Made by a program: the position numbers and the translations under genes
Notes under the pieces: model-generated
What the model was told of the DNA's origin: nothing
Databases searched by the model: none
Seen by the model: only the letters and a program-made list of their open reading frames with translations
In this document: positions 16,826 to 25,390 of the stretch, piece by piece
Numbering within the stretch: position 1 is the stretch's first letter
Layout: each line of letters begins with the position of its first letter
DNA from: Armatimonadota bacterium
GTDB taxonomy: Bacteria > Armatimonadota > Fimbriimonadia > Fimbriimonadales > GBS-DC
Assembly: GCA_013359125.1 (NCBI GenBank)
Contig: JABWCR010000027.1
Span: 1 to 52,729, forward strand
DNA: 52,729 nt
Reading direction: 5' to 3'

Positions 16826-17655
16826 GTGAGCGCCATCCGTCCACAGCCGATGGCGGCTTCCTTTCCCGCGCCCAAGGCATGGGCCCATTTGAGGATGGGC
16901 CAGAGGGTGTCGAACTCGCCTTGATAGATGGCCCAGCCCGTTTGGCCGACGATGCGGGGCGGTCGATTCTTGAGGCGGTTTTTGTCCTGATGTCTTTGCT
17001 AAGATACGGTTTTGGCGCCGACCTCTAGTAGGACGGCGCGCTGATCGGCGGTGCGGTCGTAATCGACCTGGCTCAAAAGCCCTTGGCCGTACAAGTAGTC
17101 CAGGTGTCGGACCAGGCGCGTTCGGACGCCTTTCCATACCGACTCGAAGCTTGGAGGCGATGCGCTCGGCTCGTCGGAAACAAACGGGGTTAGGAAGTCG
17201 ATTCGAACGACGGACGGCGCTGGGCTGCGGCAGGGTTCGGCTTCTTCGGCTTGGGCGTCGATGAACTGATAGCTGCCTTGGGGATGGCCGCCGACTCCGT
17301 TGACCCCGGCCAAGGCGGTTGCCGCGATGACGGCGTCCTTCATGGCGCAGGCATCGCCGATGAGGGTCGCTTCCCACTCGATCGGATCGCCGCTGCGGAG
17401 AAACGGGCAAGAGATTGCGGGCGGCTCCATGAGCAGGGGCGGCGGACGGTTGTCGGGCCGTTGGAACAGGGTGTGAAACAGGAGCTTGTCGGGCGTCGGG
17501 TCGGATCGATAGAGTTCGCGACCGAGGGCCGAATGGAGCGCTGCAGGCAGCCAGTAGGAGCCGTCTGCGCTAACAGCCCTGATCGGACTTAGAATCTGCG
17601 CCTTGAATCGCAGGTTGAGCGCGGTCAGCGTTTCATCGGTTTGGACGTTGTTCAT
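16813..17655 (-). pseudogene. cas6: Cas6-like CRISPR RNA endoribonuclease, interrupted by in-frame TAG
   Basis: Cas6 cuts CRISPR precursor RNA at the repeats. The frame from ATG 17655 reads 218 residues, meets TAG at 17001-16999, then continues in the same frame for 61 residues to TGA at 16813. The parts before the TAG fit the Cas6 C-terminal family: an ALHSALGRELY helix, DPIEWEATLIGDA with GVNGVGGHPQGSYQF, and VVRIDFLTPF. The part after it has the hallmark glycine-rich end, IVGQTGWAIYQGEF then GAGKEAAIGCGRMAL (codons 262-274). The full length of 280 codons is normal for the family. Other genes here stop at TAG, so this is most likely a recent nonsense mutation. The start overlaps the SAVED-like gene by 23 bases. 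Confidence 0.7.
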
Positions 17656-18214
17656 GGGCGTTTTCGGAGATTGTGAAGGTCTGGAACTTGGCAAGGGACG
17701 ATGAAGGCCTTCTTGCGGCGCCGAGCCGGGCCTCGGTCGTTTCGTGCAGCGGCACATAGGTCTCGCCGGTTTTTTGGTAGACAACGACCGTGCAAACGTT
17801 GCGCAGCAGGGCTGGAACGATGGGGGCATAGGCGACCATGCCGGCAAAGAAGTAGTGAACGGCGCGCGTGGGGCCTTGGCCGATCTCTCGCACGCCTTCG
17901 ATCAGGTCGTCCACGATTTTTTCTGCGACGGTTGGGTCGGCTAATATTGCATCGTCGGGCGGACGGTAGTAGTATACGGAGCGCGCGCCGGGTATGTGCT
18001 GTTGGGCGTAGGATAGAACGTCTTGCAGGGGATCGTTTGTCCCTCCGATCCAGACGCAGATGACGGTCGATTGGGAGCGGGCGTGCAGCTTTAGCCGTTT
18101 CAGGCGTTCCTTTCTGTCCCAACAGCGTTTGACCTTGACGACGATGAAAGTTAATACGGCTCCCGCGCCTCCCGTTACGAGGCCCGGCCAATCGATCAGG
18201 TCTTGCAGCTTCAT
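17633..18214 (-). CDS. Membrane protein with SAVED/CARF-like domain
   Basis: A 193-aa protein. Residues 10-28 are one transmembrane helix (PGLVTGGAGAVLTFIVVKV), followed by a basic stretch that should face the cytoplasm. Residues about 48-160 alternate strands and helices and end AVHYFFAGMVAYAPIVPALL, TVVVYQKTGETYVPL. This pattern (h-H-h-F-h-A...A, then h-Y-Q, then YVPL) resembles SAVED domains, which bind cyclic oligonucleotides in CBASS and type III CRISPR immunity. I infer a sensor that acts at the membrane. No nuclease, protease or TIR effector is fused. Start at 18214 with GGAG upstream, two bases after the Csx15 stop. The SAVED call rests on pattern only. Confidence 0.5.
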   Translation of the reverse strand: MKLQDLIDWPGLVTGGAGAVLTFIVVKVKRCWDRKERLKRLKLHARSQSTVICVWIGGTNDPLQDVLSYAQQHIPGARSVYYYRPPDDAILADPTVAEKIVDDLIEGVREIGQGPTRAVHYFFAGMVAYAPIVPALLRNVCTVVVYQKTGETYVPLHETTEARLGAARRPSSSLAKFQTFTISENAHEQRPNR

Positions 18215-18216
18215 GG

Positions 18217-18597
18217 CTATCGCTCCTGTCTGGCTTTGTCTCGGACGGCTTGAAGATTGATAATCTCGGCCAGTTGGAACACGGGAGGGGTCGAATCGGG
18301 CACGGGCTTTAGTCGGACGATGGAGGGGAAGTAGCCCATGCGTCCGTTCAGCTCGGCCAGGGTTACGGCTGCGATGACGTGAAGAGTCGGCAGGCTGACG
18401 AGGATGGGCAGGGTTTGCCATTCTGTACCGCTGAGCCCCGCGGAATCGACCAAGGCTTTGGCCTGTGCGGCGAAGGGCTGGTCGGGGTCGAACTGGGCTT
18501 TGATTTCTGTCTCGCGTTCTATCGAGGCGCTACAGCTCTGTTCGATAGCCACGCGCTGTTCGGGGGTCAACGGATGGCCGAAGTTAATGAGGATCAT
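18217..18597 (-). CDS. csx15: Csx15-like CRISPR-associated protein
   Basis: A 126-aa protein that I recognise as Csx15-like from the opening MILINFGHPLTPEQ, the middle EWQTLPILVSLPTL, AELNGRMGYFPSIVRLKPVP, and the end AEIINLQAVRDKARQER. Csx15 is linked to type III CRISPR systems and has been proposed to be a ring nuclease that removes cyclic oligoadenylate. It is the first gene of the minus-strand cluster. The next ATG follows two bases after its TAG stop. There is no clear Shine-Dalgarno site. No cas10 or csm/cmr gene is in the window, so its signal would have to come from elsewhere, or the module is a relic. Confidence 0.65.
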   Translation of the reverse strand: MILINFGHPLTPEQRVAIEQSCSASIERETEIKAQFDPDQPFAAQAKALVDSAGLSGTEWQTLPILVSLPTLHVIAAVTLAELNGRMGYFPSIVRLKPVPDSTPPVFQLAEIINLQAVRDKARQER

Positions 18598-18675
18598 ATC
18601 GCCATTGGTTCGGCATTGAGGGAAAAGAATCCTTTGCTAAGTTAGTCCGTTCTACCTCTCAAGGCGCCAGTGCGT

Positions 18676-18702
18676 TTGCCAGACCACCAAATCTGGTATA
18701 CT
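18676..18702 (+). promoter_or_regulatory. Promoter of the fab operon, leaderless type
   Basis: TATACT at 18697-18702 ends eight bases before the fabD ATG. TTGCCA at 18676-18681 is a reasonable -35 with a 15-base spacer. No Shine-Dalgarno site precedes the ATG, so a leaderless mRNA is likely. Confidence 0.6.
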
Positions 18703-18710
18703 CGCGCTCG

Positions 18711-19655
18711 ATGAAAGCCGCGGTGGTCTTTCCCGGGCAGGGGGCGCAGCGTCCTGGAATGGGGCGCGATTTTTACGACCAAAGCCCCGCCGCGCGAGAG
18801 GTTTTCGAGACCGCCTCGCGCCTTTCTGGCCGATCCTTTGCCCAGCTTTGTTTCGAATCGGACGAGGAGACGCTCCGGAACACCGAGAACGCCCAGCCGG
18901 CGCTGCTCACCGTGGGCTATGCCGGTTGGCGAGCGCTCAAGGAGGCCGTTCCCGATTTTCTGCCTGCCTACTTTGCCGGCCACAGCATGGGCGAATACAC
19001 GGCGCTCGCAGCTTCCGAAACGCTGACCTTCGAAGAGACTTTCCATTGGATCGATATCCGCGCGAGGGCGATGAAGGAATCGGGATTTCGGCATCCCGGC
19101 TCCATGGTCGCCATTCTTGGTCTGGACGCCGAGACGGCTCAGGCCGCTTGCGACGCCGCGCAGGCCGCAACGGGCGAGATCGTGGCCATTGCCAACTTCA
19201 ACTGCCCTGGTCAGTTGGTCATATCGGGACAGCCTAAAGCCGTGGAGGCCGCTGTCGAAGAGTGCAAGGCGCGCGGCGCCAAGCGAGCCATTCCTTTGGC
19301 CGTGGCCGGCCCGTTCCATTCGCCCATGATGCAAGAAGCCGCCGACCAGATGTACGGCGCTTACGAGCAGGCCAATTTCAAGGCTGGCATCGCGCCGGTC
19401 GTGGCTAACGTAACCGCCCGCCCGGTAACCGACCCTGGCCAGTGGAGACAGATCATGGCCTCCCAGGTCGCGCAACCCGTAAGATGGCAAGAGAGCATCG
19501 AGTGGATGACAGCGAACGGCGTGGATACCTTCATCGAGATCGGCGTCGGCGATGTGCTGACAGGCCTCATCAAGCGCATCGCGCCCGATGCGACCATGCT
19601 TAAAGCGACCGATGGACCTTCTCTTGCTGCCACTATCGAGGCGATCCGAGCATGA
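18711..19655 (+). CDS. fabD: Malonyl-CoA:acyl carrier protein transacylase
   Basis: FabD moves malonyl groups from CoA to acyl carrier protein for fatty-acid synthesis in the cytoplasm. The 314-aa length is normal. It opens [17 protein letters not shown], has the nucleophile Ser92 in [10 protein letters not shown], and the partner His203 in GPFHSPMM. The ATG at 18711 is fixed by the promoter just upstream. It is the first gene of the fabD-fabG-acpP-fabF operon; the fabG start overlaps its stop as ATGA. FabH and PlsX, often part of this operon, are not here. Confidence 0.95.
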   Translation: MKAAVVFPGQGAQRPGMGRDFYDQSPAAREVFETASRLSGRSFAQLCFESDEETLRNTENAQPALLTVGYAGWRALKEAVPDFLPAYFAGHSMGEYTALAASETLTFEETFHWIDIRARAMKESGFRHPGSMVAILGLDAETAQAACDAAQAATGEIVAIANFNCPGQLVISGQPKAVEAAVEECKARGAKRAIPLAVAGPFHSPMMQEAADQMYGAYEQANFKAGIAPVVANVTARPVTDPGQWRQIMASQVAQPVRWQESIEWMTANGVDTFIEIGVGDVLTGLIKRIAPDATMLKATDGPSLAATIEAIRA

Positions 19656-20383
19656 GCGACCGCGTCGCAATTGTAACCGGAGCGGGGAGAGGAATCGGCA
19701 GAGCGATCGCCCATGCTCTGTCGAATCAGGGATGCAAGGTCGCCTGCGTCAGCCGGTCCGAATCGACGTCCTCTGCCGTAGTCAGAGAACTTCAGTCTGA
19801 AGCGCTCCCGTTCGCCCTCGATGTCGCCGATTCGCAGGCCGTCGATCAGATGGTCGCCGCCGTGATGGAGCGATGGGGGCGGATCGATTATCTCGTCAAC
19901 AACGCCGGCATCACACGGGATACGCTCATCTTGCGCATGAAGGACGAAGATTGGGACGACACGCTGGACACGAATCTAAAGGGCGCCTTTAACTGCGCTC
20001 GTGCGGTCATTAGACATATGATCAAGCAGCGCGAGGGTCGGATCGTCAACATAACGTCGATAGCCGGTATTCGGGGCAACGCCGGTCAATGCAACTATGC
20101 CGCGTCCAAAGCGGGGCTGATCGGCCTGACGCAATCGATCGCGCTGGAGATCGGCTCGCGAGGCGTAACCTGCAATGCGGTGGCGCCGGGATTTATCGAT
20201 ACGGAGATGACGGAGGGTCTGTCGCAGGAATTGAAGGAGGTCGCGTTGAAACGAATACCGCTGGGCAGGATGGGGCAGGTCGCGGATGTGGCCCATGCGG
20301 TACTATTCTTGCTCAGTCCGGAAGCAAGCTACATCACCGGCCAGACGCTGGTAGTGGACGGCGGTCTGACGGTAGGCATATAA
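19652..20383 (+). CDS. fabG: 3-oxoacyl-[acyl carrier protein] reductase
   Basis: FabG reduces beta-ketoacyl-ACP with NADPH. This is a 243-aa classical short-chain dehydrogenase: the nucleotide motif is [11 protein letters not shown] near residue 9, NNAG at 83-86, and the catalytic residues are Ser136, Tyr149 and Lys153 in the usual YxxxK arrangement, with Asn108 completing the set. The C-terminal [12 protein letters not shown] is typical of FabG. Translation is coupled to fabD by an ATGA overlap, and acpP follows after 25 bases. The position between fabD and acpP makes the assignment firmer than for a lone SDR protein. Confidence 0.95.
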   Translation: MSDRVAIVTGAGRGIGRAIAHALSNQGCKVACVSRSESTSSAVVRELQSEALPFALDVADSQAVDQMVAAVMERWGRIDYLVNNAGITRDTLILRMKDEDWDDTLDTNLKGAFNCARAVIRHMIKQREGRIVNITSIAGIRGNAGQCNYAASKAGLIGLTQSIALEIGSRGVTCNAVAPGFIDTEMTEGLSQELKEVALKRIPLGRMGQVADVAHAVLFLLSPEASYITGQTLVVDGGLTVGI

Positions 20384-20408
20384 CAAAAGCAAGGAGGTCG
20401 GACGACAA

Positions 20409-20657
20409 ATGGATCAAGCGATTCTGGAGAAAGTACAGAAAGTGGTGGCGAACCAGTTGGGTCTGAAACCCGAGCAGGTAACGCCCGAATCGACGTTTAA
20501 CGAGGACCTGGGCGCCGATTCGCTCGAGGTCGTCGAGTTGATCATGGAGTTCGAGAGCGAGTTTGGCGTCTCCATCCCAGACGAGGATGCCGAGCGCATT
20601 CGCACCGTCGCCGACGCCTGCCGATACATCGAGGAAAAGGCCGGCACGACGGTCTGA
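20409..20657 (+). CDS. acpP: Acyl carrier protein
   Basis: An 82-aa acidic helical protein that carries growing acyl chains on a 4'-phosphopantetheine arm. The attachment residue is Ser38 in GADSLEVVEL. The sequence ends one base before the start of fabF. AAGGAGGTC at about 20390-20398 is the strongest ribosome-binding site in the operon, which fits the high level at which this protein is needed. The helix pattern and length are standard. Confidence 0.96.
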   Translation: MDQAILEKVQKVVANQLGLKPEQVTPESTFNEDLGADSLEVVELIMEFESEFGVSIPDEDAERIRTVADACRYIEEKAGTTV

Positions 20658-20658
20658 G

Positions 20659-21900
20659 ATGGGCGAGCGCCGCGCGGTCGTAACCGGATTCGGTCTGATC
20701 ACGCCGCTCGGCGTCGGAATCGATCCGTTTTGGCACGGACTCTTGGAGGGCCGTCGCGTCATACGCCCGATCACGCATTTTGACGCGTCGGCCCTCTCTT
20801 GTCGCATCGCTGGAGAGGTGCCCGACTTCGACCCCGAGCAGTTTATGGAGAAGAAGGAGGCGCGGCGATTGGATCGCGTCATTCAATTCGCCGTTGCCGC
20901 CAGCGGCATGGCTTTGAAGCACTCTGGCTATCAAATTACCGATCGCACGTCAGAACGCACTGGCGTATTGATCGGGTCCGGCATTGGCGGCCTGGGCACG
21001 CTGGAAACGCAGCATCGAATCATGATCGATCGCGGCCCCGACCGGGTCAGCCCGTTTCTAGCCGCCATGATGATTGCCGATATGCCGTCTGGCATGACCT
21101 CGATCACCTACGGCATCAAGGGTCCCAATCTCTGCGTTGTAACCGCTTGCGCCACAGGAACGAACAGTTTAGGCGAGGCCGCGAGGATGATCGAGCGGGG
21201 CGATGTGGACGCGATGTTGGCGGGAGGCGCGGAGGCTGTCATCGTGCCGATTGCGGTTGCCGCGTTTGCCGCTGCTCGCGCTCTTTCGCAGAATAACGAC
21301 GACCCCAAGGGCGCCAGTCGACCGTTCGACGCCAAGCGCGACGGATTCGTGATGGGCGAGGGCGCCGCCGTGCTGATGTTAGAGGAGAAGGCGATCGCCC
21401 AAGCGCGAGGAGCGACCATCTACGGCGAGATCGTCGGCTATGCATCGACCTCGGACGCGCACCACATCACCGCGCCCGAGCCGGAAGCGAACGGAGCCAT
21501 CCGTTGTATGAACCTTGCGTTAAAGGACGCCGGAATGGCGCCGACCGACGTGGGCTACATCAACGCGCACGGCACTAGCACCCAATTGAACGACGCCGCC
21601 GAAACCCGAGCCATCAAGCAGGTTTTTGGCGATCAGGCGTACAAAGTCCCGATCAGCTCGATCAAATCGATCACCGGACACATGTTGGGCGCTGCCGGGG
21701 CGGTCGAGGCCGTCGCTTGTCTTTTGGCCATGCGCGACAGCGTCATCCCGCCCACCGTCAACTACACAACGCCGGATCCCAACTGCGATCTGGACTACGT
21801 GCCGAACCGGCCGCGACAGGCAAACGTATCGGTTTCTCTCTCCAATTCCTTCGGATTTGGCGGCCACAACGCATGCATCGTGCTGGAAAAGACGGCATAG
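20659..21900 (+). CDS. fabF: Beta-ketoacyl-ACP synthase II
   Basis: FabF joins malonyl-ACP to acyl-ACP in chain elongation. The 413-aa protein has the Cys-His-His triad: Cys164 in VTACATGTNS, His304 in NAHGTSTQLND and His341 in SITGHMLGAAG, with Lys336 before the last. The start at 20659 (MGERRAVVTGFG) lies one base after the acpP stop; a longer reading would run inside acpP. It is the last gene of the fab operon. A -10 box 18 bases downstream starts the next gene. Confidence 0.95.
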   Translation: MGERRAVVTGFGLITPLGVGIDPFWHGLLEGRRVIRPITHFDASALSCRIAGEVPDFDPEQFMEKKEARRLDRVIQFAVAASGMALKHSGYQITDRTSERTGVLIGSGIGGLGTLETQHRIMIDRGPDRVSPFLAAMMIADMPSGMTSITYGIKGPNLCVVTACATGTNSLGEAARMIERGDVDAMLAGGAEAVIVPIAVAAFAAARALSQNNDDPKGASRPFDAKRDGFVMGEGAAVLMLEEKAIAQARGATIYGEIVGYASTSDAHHITAPEPEANGAIRCMNLALKDAGMAPTDVGYINAHGTSTQLNDAAETRAIKQVFGDQAYKVPISSIKSITGHMLGAAGAVEAVACLLAMRDSVIPPTVNYTTPDPNCDLDYVPNRPRQANVSVSLSNSFGFGGHNACIVLEKTA

Positions 21901-21917
21901 GGAACCAAAAGCCGATG

Positions 21918-21923
21918 TATACT
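21918..21923 (+). promoter_or_regulatory. TATACT -10 element, very short leader
   Basis: TATACT ends 13 bases before the ATG at 21937. Transcription from it would leave a leader of about six or seven bases without a Shine-Dalgarno site. Confidence 0.45.
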
Positions 21924-21936
21924 CTTTCTAAGTAGC

Positions 21937-23025
21937 ATGAGAACGCTTCGACTCGCCCAGGCCTACACCATCTATGGTACCGGCATGCCTAAGGAAGCCC
22001 AAATCGGCGATCTTTTCATATCGCCGGGAGGGTATTGGCCTCAAGTCATTCGAAAGGCCGTGCCGAACGCCTACATCGGACATTACATCTTTGGGTTCGA
22101 ATCGATCCGAATGCCCTTCGGCCAAGGCGACCATTATCACGATTACTACCCCTATGCCCAGACGCGAGCCGCACGGCCGGATTGGTATCTGCACGCGCCG
22201 AACGGCCGCGATCTGATCAGGAAGTGGGGCACAAGATGGGTCGAATATTCGATGGATTATGGGAATCCAGAATGCCGCGACCACGTGATCCATCGCCTGC
22301 GAGACGATCTGGCAGGCCGCGGGCGCACGCTGGGATACCCGAACTTCGTCTTCATCGATAACCTGTCCAAACCGCTCAATTGGACGTCGATTCAATACCC
22401 GGCAGCCACCAGTCGTGCGAACTTGACCCGAGAATGGTTGGCTCAAGCCCGCAGCGCTGTCCGATCGGTTCGGAACACAGAGATGTACGCAAACATCTTC
22501 CAGGGCGGCGCTGTGTACGATTCCGCGCTGAACGAGTTGGACGGCTATATGCTGGAGGGTTTTGTTTTTAGCGCCTATCAAGACGCGAATGATCCGTTCC
22601 CCGGCTACTTGGCGCCCAACTTGGTCGATTGGCAATTAGAGACGGTCAGCAATCCGTCTCGCGGCAAGGCGATTTTAATAACCCGGCATTCGTACCGCAA
22701 AGACCTCTACTACTATACAATGGCCGCGGTTTATCTGGTTGCCAATCCCCATGTCTATGCCTGCCTTTGGGACGACCGCCAGCGGCCGGTCATCGACAAT
22801 GAGCTTTTTCTCGATTTCGGCCAGGCCATCGACCCGGTCGCGGTTCGCACATCCGGTCTTTGGATGCGCCGCTATGCCAACGCATTGGTTTTGCTCAATC
22901 CATATCCGACAACCGCTGTCATCGCTGCCGACCGTCGGTATCGAAGTTGGAACAACGAGTATATCGCGCAGGGGTCGCCGATCAAACTCCCGCCTCGGTC
23001 GGGGATGCTCTACTGGGCTGAGTAG
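21937..23025 (+). CDS. Putative glycoside hydrolase (GHL15-like TIM barrel)
   Basis: A 362-aa protein without signal peptide. It resembles the hypothetical glycosyl hydrolase families with a TIM barrel (GHL15 type): an early LFISPGGYWPQVIRK, a WVEYSMDYGNPECRDHVIHR segment, a strand ending in acid residues, NFVFIDNL, later LDGYMLEGFVF, and a final small beta domain ending LPPRSGMLYWAE. Asp and Glu at these strand ends are candidate catalytic residues, but I cannot assign the substrate. It may act in the cytoplasm on polysaccharide. The promoter just upstream separates it from the fab operon. Confidence 0.5.
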   Translation: MRTLRLAQAYTIYGTGMPKEAQIGDLFISPGGYWPQVIRKAVPNAYIGHYIFGFESIRMPFGQGDHYHDYYPYAQTRAARPDWYLHAPNGRDLIRKWGTRWVEYSMDYGNPECRDHVIHRLRDDLAGRGRTLGYPNFVFIDNLSKPLNWTSIQYPAATSRANLTREWLAQARSAVRSVRNTEMYANIFQGGAVYDSALNELDGYMLEGFVFSAYQDANDPFPGYLAPNLVDWQLETVSNPSRGKAILITRHSYRKDLYYYTMAAVYLVANPHVYACLWDDRQRPVIDNELFLDFGQAIDPVAVRTSGLWMRRYANALVLLNPYPTTAVIAADRRYRSWNNEYIAQGSPIKLPPRSGMLYWAE

Positions 23026-23043
23026 ACCTATCAGGTTACCAGG

Positions 23044-23049
23044 TAGAAT
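23044..23049 (+). promoter_or_regulatory. TAGAAT -10 element, leaderless promoter
   Basis: TAGAAT ends nine bases before the moaD ATG at 23059, with no Shine-Dalgarno site between them. A leaderless or near-leaderless transcript is likely. Confidence 0.45.
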
Positions 23050-23058
23050 CTGGTTGCG

Positions 23059-23298
23059 ATGGCGGTTAGCGTTCGGCTCTTTGGCCCCTATGCTCAGGCG
23101 GTTGGGTCGCACCATTCGATCGACCTTGCAGATTGTTCGGTCGAGGCGCTATTCGAGCATCTGGCAAAAGATTCGTCCCTGCTTCAGGCAAGCAAGTCGT
23201 CTTGTCGGCCTGCGGTCAACCACAAATTTGTAGATTGGGATCATGTTGTAGCAGACGGCGACGAGGTGGCGTTCATCCCGCCGGTGAGCGGTGGATGA
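23059..23298 (+). CDS. moaD: Molybdopterin synthase sulfur carrier subunit, MoaD/ThiS-like
   Basis: A 79-aa ubiquitin-like protein. The sequence starts VSVRLFGPYAQAVG and ends VAFIPPVSGG; the double-glycine C-terminus is where the family carries a thiocarboxylate. With MoaE it builds the dithiolene of molybdopterin. The moaE start overlaps its stop as ATGA, which confirms the pairing and makes ThiS unlikely. The other cofactor genes (moaA, moaC, moeB) are not in the window. Confidence 0.88.
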   Translation: MAVSVRLFGPYAQAVGSHHSIDLADCSVEALFEHLAKDSSLLQASKSSCRPAVNHKFVDWDHVVADGDEVAFIPPVSGG

Positions 23299-23726
23299 GC
23301 AAGGCGATCATTACCCGCGAAGCGATCGATGCGACGGTGCTTTGTCGCCTGGTCGCCCGTCCTGAGCATGGCGCGGTCGCGCTGTTTCTAGGCGTAACGC
23401 GCAACCATTCGCGAGGACGCTCGGTCTCCCGTCTTGAGTACGAAGCCTACGAAGAGATGGCCATCAAGCAGATCGAAAATCTGATTGAAGAATCCGAGCA
23501 CCGGTGGCCCGTTGTCTCGGCGATCGCCCATCGCTTGGGCGAAGTGCCTTTGGGCGAGACCTCGGTCGCCATCGCGGCAGGTTCGGCGCACCGGGCAGAC
23601 GCATTCGAGGCTGCGCGATGGCTGATCGATGCGCTCAAGCAAGACGTTCCCATTTGGAAGCGAGAATTTACCGACGACGGCGCCTATTGGATCGAAGGGG
23701 ACGCGGCCGTCTTTGAGGGAAGATAG
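23295..23726 (+). CDS. moaE: Molybdopterin synthase catalytic subunit
   Basis: MoaE converts precursor Z to molybdopterin using the thiocarboxylate of MoaD. The 143-aa sequence has the family markers GAVALFLGVTRNHSRGR, LEYEAYEEMA, HRLGEVPLGETSV and the lysine-rich KQDVPIWKREF near the end. The ATG at 23295 overlaps the moaD stop. It is followed after three bases by the reductase gene, so all three probably share one transcript. Confidence 0.92.
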   Translation: MSKAIITREAIDATVLCRLVARPEHGAVALFLGVTRNHSRGRSVSRLEYEAYEEMAIKQIENLIEESEHRWPVVSAIAHRLGEVPLGETSVAIAAGSAHRADAFEAARWLIDALKQDVPIWKREFTDDGAYWIEGDAAVFEGR

Positions 23727-23729
23727 CCG

Positions 23730-24725
23730 ATGACGGGCGGACTGTACGACGTAACGATCATCGGCGCCGGGCCGGTCGGGCTTTTTGGGGCGTTTTATGC
23801 CGGGCTGCGGGGCATGAAGACAAAGATCATCGACAGCCTGAGCGAGCCGGGCGGACAGTTGGCAGCGCTCTATCCGGACAAATATATCTATGACATGCCC
23901 GGCTTTCCCGAAGTGTTGGCTCGCGACCTGGCTCGGGCCATGGAGCGTCAGGCCAGCCGATTTCGACCCACGATTATCCTTGAAGAGCGCGCAGAAACGC
24001 TGACTCGCGAGGGCGACGCGTGGTGCATTGGGACGTCTGCCGGGCGAGAGCATCTAACAAAGACCTTGATAATAAGCGCGGGCGCGGGCGCGTTTACGCC
24101 TCGAAAAGTGGTCGCTGAGGGAATTGAAGATTTTGAAGGGCGCGGAGTTTACTATGGTGTCAAGGACAAGAGCCTCTTTGAGGACAAGCGGCTCCTAATC
24201 GTCGGGGGAGGCGATTCGGCGGTCGATTGGGCCTTGATGCTCGAACCGCTCGCTTCGGAGATCACGCTCATCCATCGCCGAGACGAGTTTCGCGCCCACG
24301 AACAGAGCCTGGCCATCCTGAGGAACAGCCAGGTCAAGATGGTAACGCCGTTCGAACTAAAGGCTGTCGATGGCGACGGCGCGCTGCAGTATGCGACCAT
24401 TTTCCACAACAAGACTCAAGAGGAGCGGCGCCTTGCCCTCGACGCCGTGATCATCAACGTCGGCTTTATGGCGACGCTTGGCCCTATCAAGCAGTGGGGG
24501 CTGGCGCTTCAAGGAAACTCGATCGTCGTGAGCGACCATATGCGCACCAATCTGGAGGGCGTCTATGCCGCAGGAGACGTTTGCACTTATCTTGGAAAGT
24601 TGAAACTGATCGCTACGGGCGTCGGCGAGATCTGCACGGCGGTCAACCACGCCAAACAGTACATCGACCCGGACGCGAAACTTTTTCCGGGCCATAGCTC
24701 GGATATGGATTTGCCCGCTTTATGA
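23730..24725 (+). CDS. Ferredoxin-NADP reductase, thioredoxin-reductase-like type
   Basis: A 331-aa flavoprotein. The FAD-binding motif is IIGAGPVGLFGAFYAG near residue 10, the NADP motif is LLIVGGGDSAVDWAL near residue 155, and a second FAD contact is VYAAGDVCTY. The CxxC pair of thioredoxin reductase is missing, and GGQLAALYPDKYIYDMPGFP is typical of the YumC-like ferredoxin-NADP reductases, so I prefer that role: electron exchange between NADPH and ferredoxin or flavodoxin. It lies three bases after moaE, which could reflect a need for electrons in molybdoenzyme metabolism. Confidence 0.85.
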   Translation: MTGGLYDVTIIGAGPVGLFGAFYAGLRGMKTKIIDSLSEPGGQLAALYPDKYIYDMPGFPEVLARDLARAMERQASRFRPTIILEERAETLTREGDAWCIGTSAGREHLTKTLIISAGAGAFTPRKVVAEGIEDFEGRGVYYGVKDKSLFEDKRLLIVGGGDSAVDWALMLEPLASEITLIHRRDEFRAHEQSLAILRNSQVKMVTPFELKAVDGDGALQYATIFHNKTQEERRLALDAVIINVGFMATLGPIKQWGLALQGNSIVVSDHMRTNLEGVYAAGDVCTYLGKLKLIATGVGEICTAVNHAKQYIDPDAKLFPGHSSDMDLPAL

Positions 24726-24766
24726 TTGGGCTCGCAACCGCGCCAAAAAACTGGAGGAACCAATAG

Positions 24767-25387
24767 ATGAAATGCGTGTTAGTCGCAATCGCAGCGTTTG
24801 CCATGCTGGGTGCCGACGATCAAGGCTTCAAGCCGATCTTCAATAGCCACGACCTAAAGCGCTGGAACGTGATGGGCGACAAGACCTGGAGCGTCGAAAA
24901 GGGCGAGTTGATTTGTAGCCCAGGCGGCAAGGGATGGCTGAGAACGGACGACCAGTACGGCGACTTTGCCCTGAGACTTGAGTACAAACTGGCAGAGGGC
25001 GCTCAGAGCGGCGTCTACTTTCGATGCCACGAGGCGTTCGACCCGGCGCTCACTGGGTTCAAGGTGCACCTAGTCGATGACGCCGGAGGCGACCGGACTC
25101 GAACCTCGACCGGGGCGATCAGTTCGCACGTTTTGCCCCTTGTCAGCGCGGCCAAGCCTGCCGGCCAATGGAATCAACTGGAGATCGTTGCTAAAGGAGT
25201 CCACATCAAGGTTACGATCAACGGCAAAGCGGCGCAGGACTTTCGAATCGATAACCGGGAACTGAGTCAAGGGTTGCCAAACGGGCGCCAGTTGTACGCC
25301 CGCGTCAGCTACGGCTACATAGGGTTGGAAAACGCAGGAGGCGAGGCGAGATTCCGGAACATTCGGCTTAAAAGACTGATCGATTGA
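24767..25387 (+). CDS. Secreted DUF1080 (3-keto-disaccharide hydrolase-like) protein
   Basis: A 206-aa exported protein with a signal peptide (MKCVLVAIAAFAMLGA). The DUF1080 fold, a concanavalin-like jelly roll, covers the rest: FKPIFNSHDLKRWNV, a GELICSPGGKGWLRTD strand, DFALRLEYKLAEGAQSGVYF, and GYIGLENAGGEARFRNIRLK at the end. Members act on or bind sugars; some were shown to cleave 3-keto-glycosides. A GGAGG site is upstream of the ATG. Four bases after its stop the 131-nt inverted-repeat element begins. Confidence 0.85.
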   Translation: MKCVLVAIAAFAMLGADDQGFKPIFNSHDLKRWNVMGDKTWSVEKGELICSPGGKGWLRTDDQYGDFALRLEYKLAEGAQSGVYFRCHEAFDPALTGFKVHLVDDAGGDRTRTSTGAISSHVLPLVSAAKPAGQWNQLEIVAKGVHIKVTINGKAAQDFRIDNRELSQGLPNGRQLYARVSYGYIGLENAGGEARFRNIRLKRLID

Positions 25388-25390
25388 AAC

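Noticed and set aside
16434-17030. Plus-strand genes across the CRISPR-type cluster
   Set aside because: These readings are shadows. The minus strand carries the recognisable Cas6 motifs and overlapping gene starts.
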